Assembly: GCA_001823055.1 (NCBI GenBank)
Contig: MHTH01000006.1
Coordinates: 1-42,263, forward strand
Source: Candidatus Vogelbacteria bacterium RIFOXYB1_FULL_42_16
GTDB taxonomy: Bacteria; Patescibacteriota; Minisyncoccia; Phycocordibacterales; XYD1-FULL-46-19
DNA length: 42,263 nt
Direction: 5' to 3'
The first letter of the stretch is position 1. Each line of letters opens with the position of its first letter. Both the position numbers and the translations under genes were made by a program. The notes beneath the pieces were generated by a model that worked only from the letters and a program-made list of their open reading frames with translations, had not been told where the DNA came from and did not search any database. Shown here in pieces: positions 1 to 9,790 of this stretch.

Positions 1-663
1 TTTGAAATTGAGTCCGGCCAGCTGATCATTGTCATAATAGAGCTGTTCATTGGAAATTAAAATTTTGGCTTCACTGGTGTGACCATAGCTGATTACTCGG
101 GCTTTCAATTTATCGGTCAAGTCTTTGATCACCGGATCATCAAAATTTAAAATCGCCCAGCCCGCTTCGGTCAATGATTTGACTAAAGAAGTTTTTTCTT
201 CCAAATATTGATGTTTGTTTTTAAAAAATTCAATATGAACCGGCACCGCCGGCAAACGGGTCAAAACACCGATATCAATCGGCAACCATTTCACCACATT
301 TTTGATATCGCCCGGCCGATCGGCACCCACTTCCAACACCAACCACTCCGGATATTTTTGACCAGAGATCGCCACCCATAAACCGCGCGCAATAATTTCT
401 AGCCAGCCAAGCGAACTATTCCAAGCACTTTTAGCCCCGATAATAGTCAGAGGTAGACCAAACTCGCTGTTATAACTTTTTTCGCTCTTTCTAACTTGAT
501 ATTTAACCGCTAAAACTTTGGCAATGGCGTCTTTGGTCGAAGTCTTGCCGACACTGCCGGTCACTCCGACCACTTTTGGTTGATAACGTTTGATAATTAG
601 TCGCGCTTCCAAACACAAGATTTTAGCGACAATTTTTTTAGCTAGATTTTTGATTAAAAACAT
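1..663 (-). CDS. murF: UDP-N-acetylmuramoyl-tripeptide--D-alanyl-D-alanine ligase-like (MurF), N-terminal part, truncated at window edge
   Basis: Minus-strand ORF open to position 1, ATG at 661-663; translation contains VVGVTGSVGKTSTKDAIAKVL (Mur ligase P-loop) and LVLEVGADRPGDI; directly downstream of ftsI. Confidence 0.8.
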   Translation of the reverse strand, partial: MFLIKNLAKKIVAKILCLEARLIIKRYQPKVVGVTGSVGKTSTKDAIAKVLAVKYQVRKSEKSYNSEFGLPLTIIGAKSAWNSSLGWLEIIARGLWVAISGQKYPEWLVLEVGADRPGDIKNVVKWLPIDIGVLTRLPAVPVHIEFFKNKHQYLEEKTSLVKSLTEAGWAILNFDDPVIKDLTDKLKARVISYGHTSEAKILISNEQLYYDNDQLAGLNFK

Positions 664-666
664 ATT

Positions 667-2376
667 TTAGCGATCGGGCAAAACTTGATAATAATTGATC
701 AGAAAACGGTTCAGATTGATAAAAGGATCAGTCAAGGTTTGGGAAGAGTAGGTTGCTCCCTTGGGATAGACTGACATAAAAAAGATCAAAAAACGAGGGT
801 TGGTAGCCGGAAAATAGCCAAAAAAGGAATGCAGGTATCTGTCGTCATAATAACCGCCACTGGTCGTTTTGGCAATTTGAGCCGTACCGGTTTTAGCCGC
901 GATACTATAATGAGACATTTTGACTCGGCCATCGGCCAACTTGGTGTCAACCACTGTCGTCAACATTCGACTGATTTCTCGGCTAGTTTCCGGCTTGAGG
1001 ACATGTCGTTCTACGATGGTACCGATCTCGTCGACTAAAAGATTTTTATAATTTATCTGCTTGACTAAATGCGGACGCACCAATTTTCCACCATTAGCCA
1101 AAACCGACAAGGCGCGAACGGTTTGAATCGGAGTGACAGCAATCCCCTGACCGAAAGACATATTGGCGACTTCCACCTCCCGCGGTTTTTTATCTAAATT
1201 AGTCGTCAAACCGAGCACTTCGTCCGGCAAATCAATACTAGTTTTTTCGCCAAAACCGTAACCATGAAAATAATCGCGTAAATTTTTGGCGCCCAATTTC
1301 AAACCAACAAAAGCCGAGCCGGTATTGAGCGATTGGCTAAGCACTTCTTGCATCGGTATCACTCCGCGCGCCTTGCCGTCAAAATTGCACACTTTTTTGG
1401 TATTAAGAGTAATACAACCGGTATCTTTGTAAGTAGTGCTAGCCGTGACTAAATTTAAATCTAAAGCGGCCGCCATGGTCAATGGTTTGAAAATCGAACC
1501 CATCTCATAAAATTTTTCCACCAACTGATTATTCAAAACGGCAATATCGGTTTGTTTCTCACCCGGATCAAAATTTGGTCGACTGGCCACAGCGTAGATC
1601 TCGCCGGTTTGTGGATTGATAATAATGCCAGTCACCGAATCTGGTTGCCATTTACTGGTATAAGCATCCAATTCCTTTTCTAACATATTTTGTACCAAAG
1701 GTTCGATGGTCAAAACAATATCACCGGCCTGACCAACAGTTTTGCTTTTAACCGCCCGATTAAAATCGGAAAATAACTCGGCAAAGAAATTGACAAACAG
1801 GCCGTCACGATTGCGCGACAAAACCGATTCATATTGTTTTTCCAAACCGTAACGGCCATTATAGACATCACCTTTGTAACCTAAAAAGCCAATCGCATGA
1901 GAAGCGTTTCGGCCAGCCGGATAAAAACGCCATTTTTGTTTAAAAACACTGACGCCGGTAATTTTGGCTTGCTTGATTTTATCGGCCACTGTTTTGTCGA
2001 CATGAGTAGCAACTTCTTCGTAGGGATCGGTCTGATCCGCCACTTGGGCTAAAAATTTAACCTGATCCAAAGTCGGCAAAAAAACCGTTAATTTTTGCCA
2101 AGCGATTTCGGGATTGGTTATTTGTTGCGGATTGACAGCAACAATAAAACCGGTTTTCAAAGTCGCCGCCGACACTTGGACACCATCTTTGGTGGTGAAA
2201 AAAATCGAACCGCGATCAAATAGATTATTGGCTGGACGCAAATATTGATTGTCGGCCCTTTCGGTATAATCACTGCCATGAACAATCTGCAGATAAAACA
2301 AACGTGAAGCAAACAACAAAGCCACAACAATAAAAAACAGAGCGACAATTTTTATGCGAATAGAAAAATCTTTCAT
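667..2376 (-). CDS. ftsI: Penicillin-binding protein / FtsI-like transpeptidase
   Basis: 569 aa; N-terminal TM; SxxK (GSIFKPLTM), SLN (LSQSLNTG), KTG (AAKTGTAQ); dcw context. Confidence 0.9.
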   Translation of the reverse strand: MKDFSIRIKIVALFFIVVALLFASRLFYLQIVHGSDYTERADNQYLRPANNLFDRGSIFFTTKDGVQVSAATLKTGFIVAVNPQQITNPEIAWQKLTVFLPTLDQVKFLAQVADQTDPYEEVATHVDKTVADKIKQAKITGVSVFKQKWRFYPAGRNASHAIGFLGYKGDVYNGRYGLEKQYESVLSRNRDGLFVNFFAELFSDFNRAVKSKTVGQAGDIVLTIEPLVQNMLEKELDAYTSKWQPDSVTGIIINPQTGEIYAVASRPNFDPGEKQTDIAVLNNQLVEKFYEMGSIFKPLTMAAALDLNLVTASTTYKDTGCITLNTKKVCNFDGKARGVIPMQEVLSQSLNTGSAFVGLKLGAKNLRDYFHGYGFGEKTSIDLPDEVLGLTTNLDKKPREVEVANMSFGQGIAVTPIQTVRALSVLANGGKLVRPHLVKQINYKNLLVDEIGTIVERHVLKPETSREISRMLTTVVDTKLADGRVKMSHYSIAAKTGTAQIAKTTSGGYYDDRYLHSFFGYFPATNPRFLIFFMSVYPKGATYSSQTLTDPFINLNRFLINYYQVLPDR

Positions 2377-2385
2377 TACAACCTT

Positions 2386-2718
2386 TTAGCGCAAAGACAG
2401 GGCCGGTTCTTGATTTTGCAATTTCGGACGATAAGCAAAGGTGCTGTCTTTGGGCGCCTCAATAAAACCATGAGCTAAAACAAAAGGCAGATCAATCGCC
2501 GATTGGGCCGAGAGATATTCTGTTTCCAGCAAAGCTAGTTCTGATTCGATTTGCGAGCCACCGTCTTCGGCGTCGGATCGAGCATTGACCAAAAAAACCG
2601 TCGTATTGACCAAATAAATATAAGCCACACCTAAAACCAAAAACAAAACTACCATGGCGGTAATAAAATTACTGCCATTCATATCATGATAATTAATGTT
2701 TAAAGTTTTGGTGTTCAT
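2386..2718 (-). CDS. Small single-pass membrane protein in FtsL position
   Basis: 110 aa, one TM helix then a short charged/helical segment, between ftsI and rsmH. Confidence 0.6.
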   Translation of the reverse strand: MNTKTLNINYHDMNGSNFITAMVVLFLVLGVAYIYLVNTTVFLVNARSDAEDGGSQIESELALLETEYLSAQSAIDLPFVLAHGFIEAPKDSTFAYRPKLQNQEPALSLR

Positions 2719-2744
2719 TTTTTATTTTATCGATGATAAAAAAA

Positions 2745-3641
2745 TTAAAGTTTTTTGATGACCCGCAATTGAGCGCTTCGCGACCGAGGATTGGCCAACT
2801 CTTCAGTCCGATCCGGTTTGATCGCTTTTTTCGTCAGTAATTTTCCTTCGCCGGCAACAACTTTGGTTTTTAACCAATCTTTAACCAATCGGGCTTCCAG
2901 ACTATGAAAACTGATAACCGCCAATCGTCCACCGGAGTTTAAATGGCCCCAAATCTGTGGTAAAACCGCCTGTAAAGCGCCTAGCTCGTCGTTGACAGCG
3001 ATCCGCAAGGCCTGAAAAGTCTTGGTGGCTGGATGGATTTTCCGTCGGCGATACCAGATAGGCACCGCGCCCTCAATGATCGTTACTAATTGGCCAGTAG
3101 TAATAATTTCCTTAGCGGTGCGATAGTCGACGATGGCCTTGGCAATCCGGCGAGAAAAATGTTCTTCGCCAAAACCGTAGATAATATCGGCCAAACTGGT
3201 CTCACTCCAGCTATTAACCGCGTCTTTAGCGGTCACGAGTTGACCAAGAGTGTCATCGTTGGCTAAAGTCATCGAGAGAGGCTCGTCACGTAAAAAAGAA
3301 AACCCTCGACCGGATGATTCTAATTGATCAGAACTAAAACCCAAATCCAGCAAGACCGCGTCAATTTTTTTTACTTTCAGTTGATCTAAAATTTGATCAA
3401 AATAACGAAAATTATTTTTGACCACTTTGACCGGACAAGGACAAGTTTGCAGGTTGTGTTCCGCTTTTTTTACCGCTTCGCTGTCAGCATCAATTCCCAC
3501 CACCAGACCGGTTGAGCCCAGCAGTGGACAAAGAGCAATCGTGTGACCACCAGCATTGATAGTGCCATCAACAAAGACTTCGCCAGCTTGGAGATTTAAA
3601 TACTCAATTGTTGGTTTTAAAAGAACAGGGATATGGGCCAT
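2745..3641 (-). CDS. rsmH: 16S rRNA (cytosine(1402)-N(4))-methyltransferase RsmH
   Basis: HIPVLLKPTIEYL, VFVDGTINAGGHT, LLDLGFSSDQLE, LAVISFHSLEARLVK, NPRSRSAQLRV motifs. Confidence 0.95.
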   Translation of the reverse strand: MAHIPVLLKPTIEYLNLQAGEVFVDGTINAGGHTIALCPLLGSTGLVVGIDADSEAVKKAEHNLQTCPCPVKVVKNNFRYFDQILDQLKVKKIDAVLLDLGFSSDQLESSGRGFSFLRDEPLSMTLANDDTLGQLVTAKDAVNSWSETSLADIIYGFGEEHFSRRIAKAIVDYRTAKEIITTGQLVTIIEGAVPIWYRRRKIHPATKTFQALRIAVNDELGALQAVLPQIWGHLNSGGRLAVISFHSLEARLVKDWLKTKVVAGEGKLLTKKAIKPDRTEELANPRSRSAQLRVIKKL

Positions 3642-3643
3642 TT

Positions 3644-4078
3644 TTAAAACATTCCTAGGTCGCCCATTTTCTCGGCCAAAACATCAGCTTGACCTTCTAT
3701 TCGCTTCGTATTGTCAGACCATTTGGCTTCATCCCAGATTTCCAGACGACGACTGACGCCGATGACCACCACCTTGGCGCCCAATTCAGCGAAATTTTTT
3801 AAAAAGTCCGGAATCAAGATTCGACCCAAACTGTCGATTTCGGTCTCGACCGCACCGGCAAAAACAAAACGATTCAAGTCGCGTGAGTCTATTCGTCCAA
3901 CCGGCATTTTTTCCAATTCTTCTGTAAACCGTTGCCACTCTTTGAGTGGGTGGACGAAGAGACATTTGTCAAAACCGCGACTAACAATCACTTTTTTACC
4001 CAACTCCTTGCGAAAACCGGCGGGCACAGAAACCCTCTTTTTTTCATCTAGATTGTGTCTGTATTCGCCGATTAACAT
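3644..4078 (-). CDS. mraZ: Transcriptional regulator MraZ (start moved to internal ATG at 4078)
   Basis: MLIGEYRHNLDEKKRVSVPAGFRKELG...LDSLGRILIPDFLKNFA; the upstream part of the listed ORF (to 4168) overlaps the promoter/operator. Confidence 0.92.
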   Translation of the reverse strand: MLIGEYRHNLDEKKRVSVPAGFRKELGKKVIVSRGFDKCLFVHPLKEWQRFTEELEKMPVGRIDSRDLNRFVFAGAVETEIDSLGRILIPDFLKNFAELGAKVVVIGVSRRLEIWDEAKWSDNTKRIEGQADVLAEKMGDLGMF

Positions 4079-4120
4079 AAGTTGTTGGCAGAGGGAAAAA
4101 GACTGCCCAAAATCTTTCTC

Positions 4121-4165
4121 CCACTTTTTACCACTGCATATACATTTTACTCCACTTTCCCCCAC
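4121..4165 (-). promoter_or_regulatory. Candidate MraZ operator: four GTGG boxes at 10/21/10-bp spacing overlapping a promoter
   Basis: Minus-strand GTGG (CCAC on +) at 4121, 4131, 4152 and 4162. Candidate -35 TTGCTT, 18 bp, -10 TAAAAT lie among the boxes upstream of mraZ. Confidence 0.7.
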
Positions 4166-4212
4166 CAAAGCAAACTCAAACTGTGGACAACTAGGTAGTA
4201 GATTTTAGACTC

Positions 4213-4350
4213 TTAAATTATAAAACTCGTTGAGGCAGAAACTTTTTAGGGGGTCGTGAGGCTGACGAGCTGAACGCTTCAGGATTTTCTAAGCTTCAGA
4301 AAATCCGTACCCTAAAAAGTTTGCTGGTGAGAAAGAGTTTTATAATTTAA
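4213..4350. repeat. Nested inverted-repeat element, copy A
   Basis: 16-bp perfect outer arms TTAAATTATAAAACTC (4213-4228)/GAGTTTTATAATTTAA (4335-4350); 13-bp middle arms AAACTTTTTAGGG (4239-4251)/CCCTAAAAAGTTT (4310-4322); 9-bp inner hairpin GGATTTTCT/AGAAAATCC. Shares 16-nt and 20-nt end blocks with copy B. Confidence 0.85.
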
Positions 4351-4364
4351 AAAGCAACGAAAAA

Positions 4365-4394
4365 CCCGCTGGAACGCAAAAGCGTTCCAGCGGG
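4365..4394 (-). terminator. Rho-independent terminator of the 4410-4928 gene
   Basis: CCCGCTGGAACGC-TTTT-GCGTTCCAGCGGG followed by TTTTTC on the minus strand. Confidence 0.9.
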
Positions 4395-4409
4395 AATCAA
4401 AGAGAAGAT

Positions 4410-4928
4410 CTAGGCGACCTGCTCTTTCACAAACAACATCGGCCGTCGGTCTTTGACATGATACTCCTCGTGGACAGAATGGACATCCAGATAATGCCGG
4501 CCCTTGCACGGTTCGATCGCCAGATGTTGGCCATGAGTCGGATCTTCGAGGACGACCACGGTATAATCATCCAAAACGATGCGTTCATTACTGTCGGAAA
4601 GCAGGAGGCCGGCCTTTTCTAGAAAAAGTCGGATGCCAACCTCAAATGGGCAGGGAACCAGTCCGTAGAGACGATGGACGAATTTCAAGAAATTCTGGAA
4701 GAGAATGTTTTCGGCATACTCTAACGTTGTCTTCAGTTCTGGCACCAAACAGACTACTTTCAAACCTCGTTGCGAGTTTGGCGTCGCATCGTCAAGACCG
4801 CGCCGTTCGATCAACTCCCAAACCCGTGGAGTGATCTGACTACCAGTCCGTTCCAACAAACTGATAACCACACTTTTCTCCTGATCGCCGACATTCAAGA
4901 CCTGCTGACCAACCACTTTTATGTTCAT
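4410..4928 (-). CDS. Hypothetical protein
   Basis: ORF with AGGAGG Shine-Dalgarno upstream of ATG 4928 (MNIKVVGQQVLNVGDQEK...), strong terminator downstream. Confidence 0.75.
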   Translation of the reverse strand: MNIKVVGQQVLNVGDQEKSVVISLLERTGSQITPRVWELIERRGLDDATPNSQRGLKVVCLVPELKTTLEYAENILFQNFLKFVHRLYGLVPCPFEVGIRLFLEKAGLLLSDSNERIVLDDYTVVVLEDPTHGQHLAIEPCKGRHYLDVHSVHEEYHVKDRRPMLFVKEQVA

Positions 4929-5025
4929 GATCCAAAACCTCCTTTGTTTGTAATCAAGATCGATTCTATCTTTATTTATACTCCCCAAAATTAGCCTTGT
5001 ATAGTGGACAATTGGCGCGTGATTT

Positions 5026-6501
5026 TTAGCTCAAATTTTCATTACCCTTCGGCCTCATCAGTGGAAAAATCTGAGTTTCGCGAGCCGGTTTATCACATAA
5101 AAAAGAAAAGAGACGTTCACTGACACCAAAACCAAAAGTTGGTGGCATCCCATACTCCAACGCCTCAACAAATTCATAATCATACCTCTGGGCTTCCTCA
5201 TCGCCCGCTTCCCGCAACTTGGCTTGGTCAGCAAAGCGACCGGCTTGGTCGAGCGGATCATTCAACTCACTAAAACCTTTACCATTTTCCGAACCGGCGA
5301 TAATCACTTGAAAACGTTCTACTAGCGCCGGATTTTCAGCCTGACGCTTGGCCAGCGGTTCCATGGTGACCGGCACATTAATCAAAAAACCCGGTCCGGC
5401 GATCTGTTTGCGACAATATTTCCAGAGATTATCGATCGCTCGAGTGAGATTAAAACCTTTTTGATCATAAACAATTCCTAATTCGCGCAATTTATTTTCC
5501 ATTACCCCTAAATCGGCCGATAAGATATCAATGTCAGTTTGCTCTTTGATGATGGCAACAAAATCGTAAGTCTCCCAATCCTTACTCAAATCAACTTCAA
5601 AACCGCGGATGGTAAATTTTTGGGTGCCAAAAGTCTTTTCAGCCACAAAACGATAAAGTTCTCGGACCAATTCCATCCCCTCCCGATAGTCAGAATAAGC
5701 GGAGTAAAATTCCAAAGCGGTATAATCCTGCAAATGTTCGGCGTCCATCCCCTCATTGCGAAATACTCGGCCAATCTCAAAAGTCTTGGGCAAACCGGCC
5801 ACCATTAATTTTTTCTGCCATAATTCACCGGTCGAAATGCGCAGGTAAACATCTAGATCCAGAGCATTGTGATGAGTAATAAAGGGTCGAGCTTCGGCGC
5901 CACCGGGGGTGTTTTCCAAAATCGGCGTATCCACTTCTAAAAAACCTTTGATCAACAAAAATTCGCGCATCGCTTGCCAAAATTGACTACGTTTGACTAT
6001 CAGCTGACGAGTCTCGTCATTGAGTAAAATATCCAAATAACGTTTGCGTAATCTTTCCTCGACATCTTGCAAACCAGCCCATTTGTCCGGTAGAGGATGT
6101 AAACTCTTGGCCAGAATCCGCCAACTGTCACCCTCGATTGTCTTTTCTCCTCGTTTGGTAATAAAAAAGGTGCCAGTCACTTCCACAAAATCACCGATAT
6201 CGATAGTATCGACAAATAAATCAAAAGTTTCGCCCAAGCTTTCTTTTTTCAATAAGGCCTGTAAACGAGCTGAGCCATCAAACAAATCAAAAAAAGCCAA
6301 TGCGCCCTGAATCCGAAGCGACATCACTCTCCCCCCAACAGTTTTTTTATCACCCGCCGTCGCCAATTTTTCAAAATCAGCCACAACGGTTTGTAAATCT
6401 AAATCAAGATGGCTTTGAGCCGGCCACGGTTCCTGACCAGCCTGCTTGAGCAAAGCCAGTTTTTTTAGCCTTTCGGCCCTAAGTTCTGGGAGAGAAGCCA
6501 T
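5026..6501 (-). CDS. lysS: Lysine--tRNA ligase, class II
   Basis: 491 aa; FRNEGMDAEHLQDYTALEFY, class II motifs, GFGVSERLFSFL near C-terminus. Confidence 0.93.
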   Translation of the reverse strand: MASLPELRAERLKKLALLKQAGQEPWPAQSHLDLDLQTVVADFEKLATAGDKKTVGGRVMSLRIQGALAFFDLFDGSARLQALLKKESLGETFDLFVDTIDIGDFVEVTGTFFITKRGEKTIEGDSWRILAKSLHPLPDKWAGLQDVEERLRKRYLDILLNDETRQLIVKRSQFWQAMREFLLIKGFLEVDTPILENTPGGAEARPFITHHNALDLDVYLRISTGELWQKKLMVAGLPKTFEIGRVFRNEGMDAEHLQDYTALEFYSAYSDYREGMELVRELYRFVAEKTFGTQKFTIRGFEVDLSKDWETYDFVAIIKEQTDIDILSADLGVMENKLRELGIVYDQKGFNLTRAIDNLWKYCRKQIAGPGFLINVPVTMEPLAKRQAENPALVERFQVIIAGSENGKGFSELNDPLDQAGRFADQAKLREAGDEEAQRYDYEFVEALEYGMPPTFGFGVSERLFSFLCDKPARETQIFPLMRPKGNENLS

Positions 6502-6519
6502 GTTTATTAAATTTAAATC

Positions 6520-6981
6520 TTATTTAACTTCTAGAACCGAGTAATTGACTAGTCCGCGCGGAGTGGACACGGTGACCTTGTCGCCCTTGCTCGAACCGAG
6601 AAGAGCCTCGCCAATCGGTGACTGATGAGAAATTTTACCACTCGCCATATCGGCGTCTTCGGAACCGACAATCATATATTCGGAAGATTCTCCTCCTTCT
6701 TTTTTAACGACCACTTTTGAGCCAACTTGGACCTTGCTACCATGATGTTCAGAAACAATTTCAGCACTTTTGAGCATCTCTTCAATTGTCGCAATACGAT
6801 CTTCAATATCGGCTTGTTTATCACGCGCTTCGTGATATTCGGCATTTTCCGACAAATCGCCCAAGGATTTGGCAAACTCGAGAGTCTCGGCCACCTCCTT
6901 TCTTTCTATCATTTTTAAATGTTCCAACTCGGTCTTTAACTCGTCGTATTTTTCACGACTAAGATATTGTTTATTATCCAT
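6520..6981 (-). CDS. greA: Transcription elongation factor GreA
   Basis: YLSREKYDELKTELEHLK...LGDLSENAEYHEARDKQADIEDRI...SPIGEALLGSSKGDKV. Confidence 0.95.
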   Translation of the reverse strand: MDNKQYLSREKYDELKTELEHLKMIERKEVAETLEFAKSLGDLSENAEYHEARDKQADIEDRIATIEEMLKSAEIVSEHHGSKVQVGSKVVVKKEGGESSEYMIVGSEDADMASGKISHQSPIGEALLGSSKGDKVTVSTPRGLVNYSVLEVK

Positions 6982-7024
6982 ATGGGCCTTATTTTACACG
7001 ATTTAAGATAACAGGCAAGATACC

Positions 7025-8716
7025 TCAATATATTTCTTTCAGGTATTCCGGTTCATAAACCGCCAACCAATCAAACATCTGTCTCATGACAAAAGTCGCG
7101 CCAATCGTATTGTGACGAGAACCCTTTTCCATCACCACGACAAAAGCGTAATGGGGCTTGGCATAAGGGAAAAAACCGGTCACCCAAGAATTGACCCGCT
7201 CTCGCGTTTCGCCCAATTCCGCCGTGCCGGTTTTGGCACCGACTTCCACTGCCGGCGTATTGAGACCCTTGGCCGTTCCTTCACGAACCGACAAACGCAT
7301 GCCTTCGCGAACGACTCGCAAATGTTCGGGATCAAGCGGTAAGATTTGACCGGGAGTAAATAAACCATCGGGACTTTTTAAAATCGTCGGGGTAATCATC
7401 CGACCGCCATTGGCAATAGCCGTAATTCCACGCAAAATTTGGAGAGGGGTTACCAAGACACCATATTGACCGATGGCCGTGTGATAAGTATTACCAACTC
7501 GCCACGGTTCACCGTCAAAATTTTTTGCTTTCCACTCCGGATTAGGAATAACTCCGGTTTCTTCCCCCGGTAAATTGATGCCAGTCTTTAAACTCAAGCC
7601 AAACAGTTTGGCATATTTTTCGATATTCATGATCCCGATCCCCTTTTGACTGCCAAAACCGCCACCAATTTGATAAAAATAGACATCGGAAGAAACGGCA
7701 ATCGCCCAACGCATGTCGACCGGCCCGTGAGCTTTCCAATCTTTGAAAATCGTCGGTTTAGACGGATCATAAGGATTAGGCACCACCAACTGACCGGTAC
7801 TGACAATCTGTTTTTTAGTATCGATAACATTTTGTTCCAAAGCGCCGACCGCCACAAACGGTTTAAAAACCGAACCGGGGGTATAGAGACCAGAGATAGT
7901 GCGATTAAGTAGGGGGAAATTTTTATTATTAAAATAATTGGAAATTTTTTCTTTATCTTTACCTTGAGACAAAATGTTTGGATTGTATTCCGGATAACTG
8001 ACCATCGCGATAATTTCACCGGTGTTGATATTCATGATCACTCCACTACCACCGCGAAAATCATATTGGGTGGCCACACTGCGCACGGTTTGATAAAATT
8101 TTTCCTGCACTTTGGCGTCAATCGCTAAGATCAATTCTTGACCGCTTTTAGGCTGACGAATAATATGATCGGAAATAATTCCGCCAATCGCGTTGGTTTC
8201 TTCGATCTTTAAACCTTTTTCACCGCCCAAAACCTGATTATAAAAAGCTTCCACCCCATCTCGCCCGATCAATTGTTTCGGATCCAAAAGTTGATTAGTG
8301 GATAATTCTTCTTCGCTCGGATAACCGACATAACCTAAAACATGAGCGAGACCTTCCTGATCGGCATAAAGACGATTGGGATTATTCCAAGCCAACATTT
8401 TTTTGTGACGATCATAGATGATGCCTCGTTCAGCATAAATCGGTGTATGTCTCAAAGTATTGTTGACCGATCGATCGGCATAAACCGTCCCCTGCGCCAC
8501 TTGCAGATTGAAAACTTGACCGATAAAAATCAGACCAATCAAACCAAAAAATAAACCGGAAAAAAACAAGATCTTTTTACTGATCGGCTTTTCTATTTGA
8601 CCTTCAAACTGTTGTTTATCAAAAGAAGGCAGATTGCTGTCGTCCAAAAAAATCTCGTCCGGATCGAGATCGCGGGACAGATTGCGACGACTTAAAAAAT
8701 GATGGCGTTTGAACAT
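7025..8716 (-). CDS. mrdA: Penicillin-binding protein 2-like transpeptidase
   Basis: GSVFKPFVAVGALEQ (SxxK), SSDVYFYQ, GAKTGTAELGE (KTG); start at 8716 gives a 1-bp TGATG overlap with the mreD stop. Confidence 0.9.
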   Translation of the reverse strand: MFKRHHFLSRRNLSRDLDPDEIFLDDSNLPSFDKQQFEGQIEKPISKKILFFSGLFFGLIGLIFIGQVFNLQVAQGTVYADRSVNNTLRHTPIYAERGIIYDRHKKMLAWNNPNRLYADQEGLAHVLGYVGYPSEEELSTNQLLDPKQLIGRDGVEAFYNQVLGGEKGLKIEETNAIGGIISDHIIRQPKSGQELILAIDAKVQEKFYQTVRSVATQYDFRGGSGVIMNINTGEIIAMVSYPEYNPNILSQGKDKEKISNYFNNKNFPLLNRTISGLYTPGSVFKPFVAVGALEQNVIDTKKQIVSTGQLVVPNPYDPSKPTIFKDWKAHGPVDMRWAIAVSSDVYFYQIGGGFGSQKGIGIMNIEKYAKLFGLSLKTGINLPGEETGVIPNPEWKAKNFDGEPWRVGNTYHTAIGQYGVLVTPLQILRGITAIANGGRMITPTILKSPDGLFTPGQILPLDPEHLRVVREGMRLSVREGTAKGLNTPAVEVGAKTGTAELGETRERVNSWVTGFFPYAKPHYAFVVVMEKGSRHNTIGATFVMRQMFDWLAVYEPEYLKEIY

Positions 8717-8979
8717 CAATGATAAAAAATTAAAGCTTTTTTGATCTGTTCCACCGACCAAACAATCAACAAAACCCCGATCGTCATGATAAATTGCTGG
8801 CCAAACCGACCGGCAACCGGCAAGCCGAAAAGAATATCATACCACAAAGCCGGCACTATCGGTTCCCAAAAATAAGAAAACTTAAGCGCTAAAATCAAGA
8901 CTAAAACCAGCCACCACCACCACGGCAAATAGAAAATCACTAACCATAATAAAATAAATAGCCCCCATCTAGTTTTCAT
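8716..8979 (-). CDS. mreD: Small multi-TM protein in MreD position
   Basis: 87 aa, multi-TM, between mreC and mrdA; assigned from size, topology and context. Confidence 0.6.
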   Translation of the reverse strand: MKTRWGLFILLWLVIFYLPWWWWLVLVLILALKFSYFWEPIVPALWYDILFGLPVAGRFGQQFIMTIGVLLIVWSVEQIKKALIFYH

Positions 8980-9790
8980 AAATTTCCACCCATTTTAGTT
9001 CATAGAGATTAATCGGTAGACGAAACAGAACACGAATGTAGGGATCGGAAGATTTAGCCTCGATGGCGCCGACACTACCGAGAAGCAAATTACGATAAGA
9101 ATTGGCAAAAACCGAATCGCCGACAGCGATCTCGGTGCCTCGAGGCAGAGATAAAGAAAAATTACCACTACCCAGACCCTTGGCAATGGCTGGGATTGAT
9201 TTGGGACCAATCGCCACAATCACCTGATCGCCAAAAGAAGTGAACAATTTGATCTTAGCGCTAGAGCGATAAATTTCCGCTACTCGTCCCAACAAAACTT
9301 GCCCACCACCGGTCGTAACCAAATCGCCAACTTTGATCAAACGACTCTGATCATCACCCAAAGACACGATCAAAATATCGTGAGGGGTGATAATCGGTCG
9401 AGCAGTGACCGCCAACAAAAGCGGTTTTTCGGACCGACTGTTCAAACCGACGATTTTCTTTAACTCCAAATTTTCCTGACTAATAGTTTGATTGGATTGC
9501 CAGATATTTTTTAATCGAAGATTTTCCAGTTTTAATTTTTGATTTTCGGCCACTAAACTTTTTTTGAAACGAACAAATTGTTTTAAATCGGTCGCCAAAT
9601 CAACCGTCACTTTACCCACCGCTAAAAAAGGCCGGCTGACTAAAGCAACCGGTCCATAAAACCAAGTCGATAATTTGGCTCCCCAGAAAACAATTCCTGA
9701 CAAAAACAAAATCAGAATAACCAAACTCCAACCAAAACGCCGAGGCGATCGACGTTCATCAGCGCGGCGGTAATTCATCTTCATTATCAA
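8969..9790 (-). CDS. mreC: Rod shape-determining protein MreC
   Basis: N-terminal TM, coiled coil, VTARPIITPHDILIVSLGDDQSRLIKVGDLVTTGGGQVLLGRV; adjacent to mreB. Confidence 0.85.
   Translation of the reverse strand: MIMKMNYRRADERRSPRRFGWSLVILILFLSGIVFWGAKLSTWFYGPVALVSRPFLAVGKVTVDLATDLKQFVRFKKSLVAENQKLKLENLRLKNIWQSNQTISQENLELKKIVGLNSRSEKPLLLAVTARPIITPHDILIVSLGDDQSRLIKVGDLVTTGGGQVLLGRVAEIYRSSAKIKLFTSFGDQVIVAIGPKSIPAIAKGLGSGNFSLSLPRGTEIAVGDSVFANSYRNLLLGSVGAIEAKSSDPYIRVLFRLPINLYELKWVEIYEN

Noticed and set aside
3711-4208. 165-aa plus-strand ORF
   Set aside because: Antisense shadow of mraZ and its promoter; composition lacks family motifs.
4312-4509. 65-aa minus-strand ORF overlapping the terminator
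   Set aside because: Crosses the 4365-4394 terminator and overlaps the 4410 gene out of frame.
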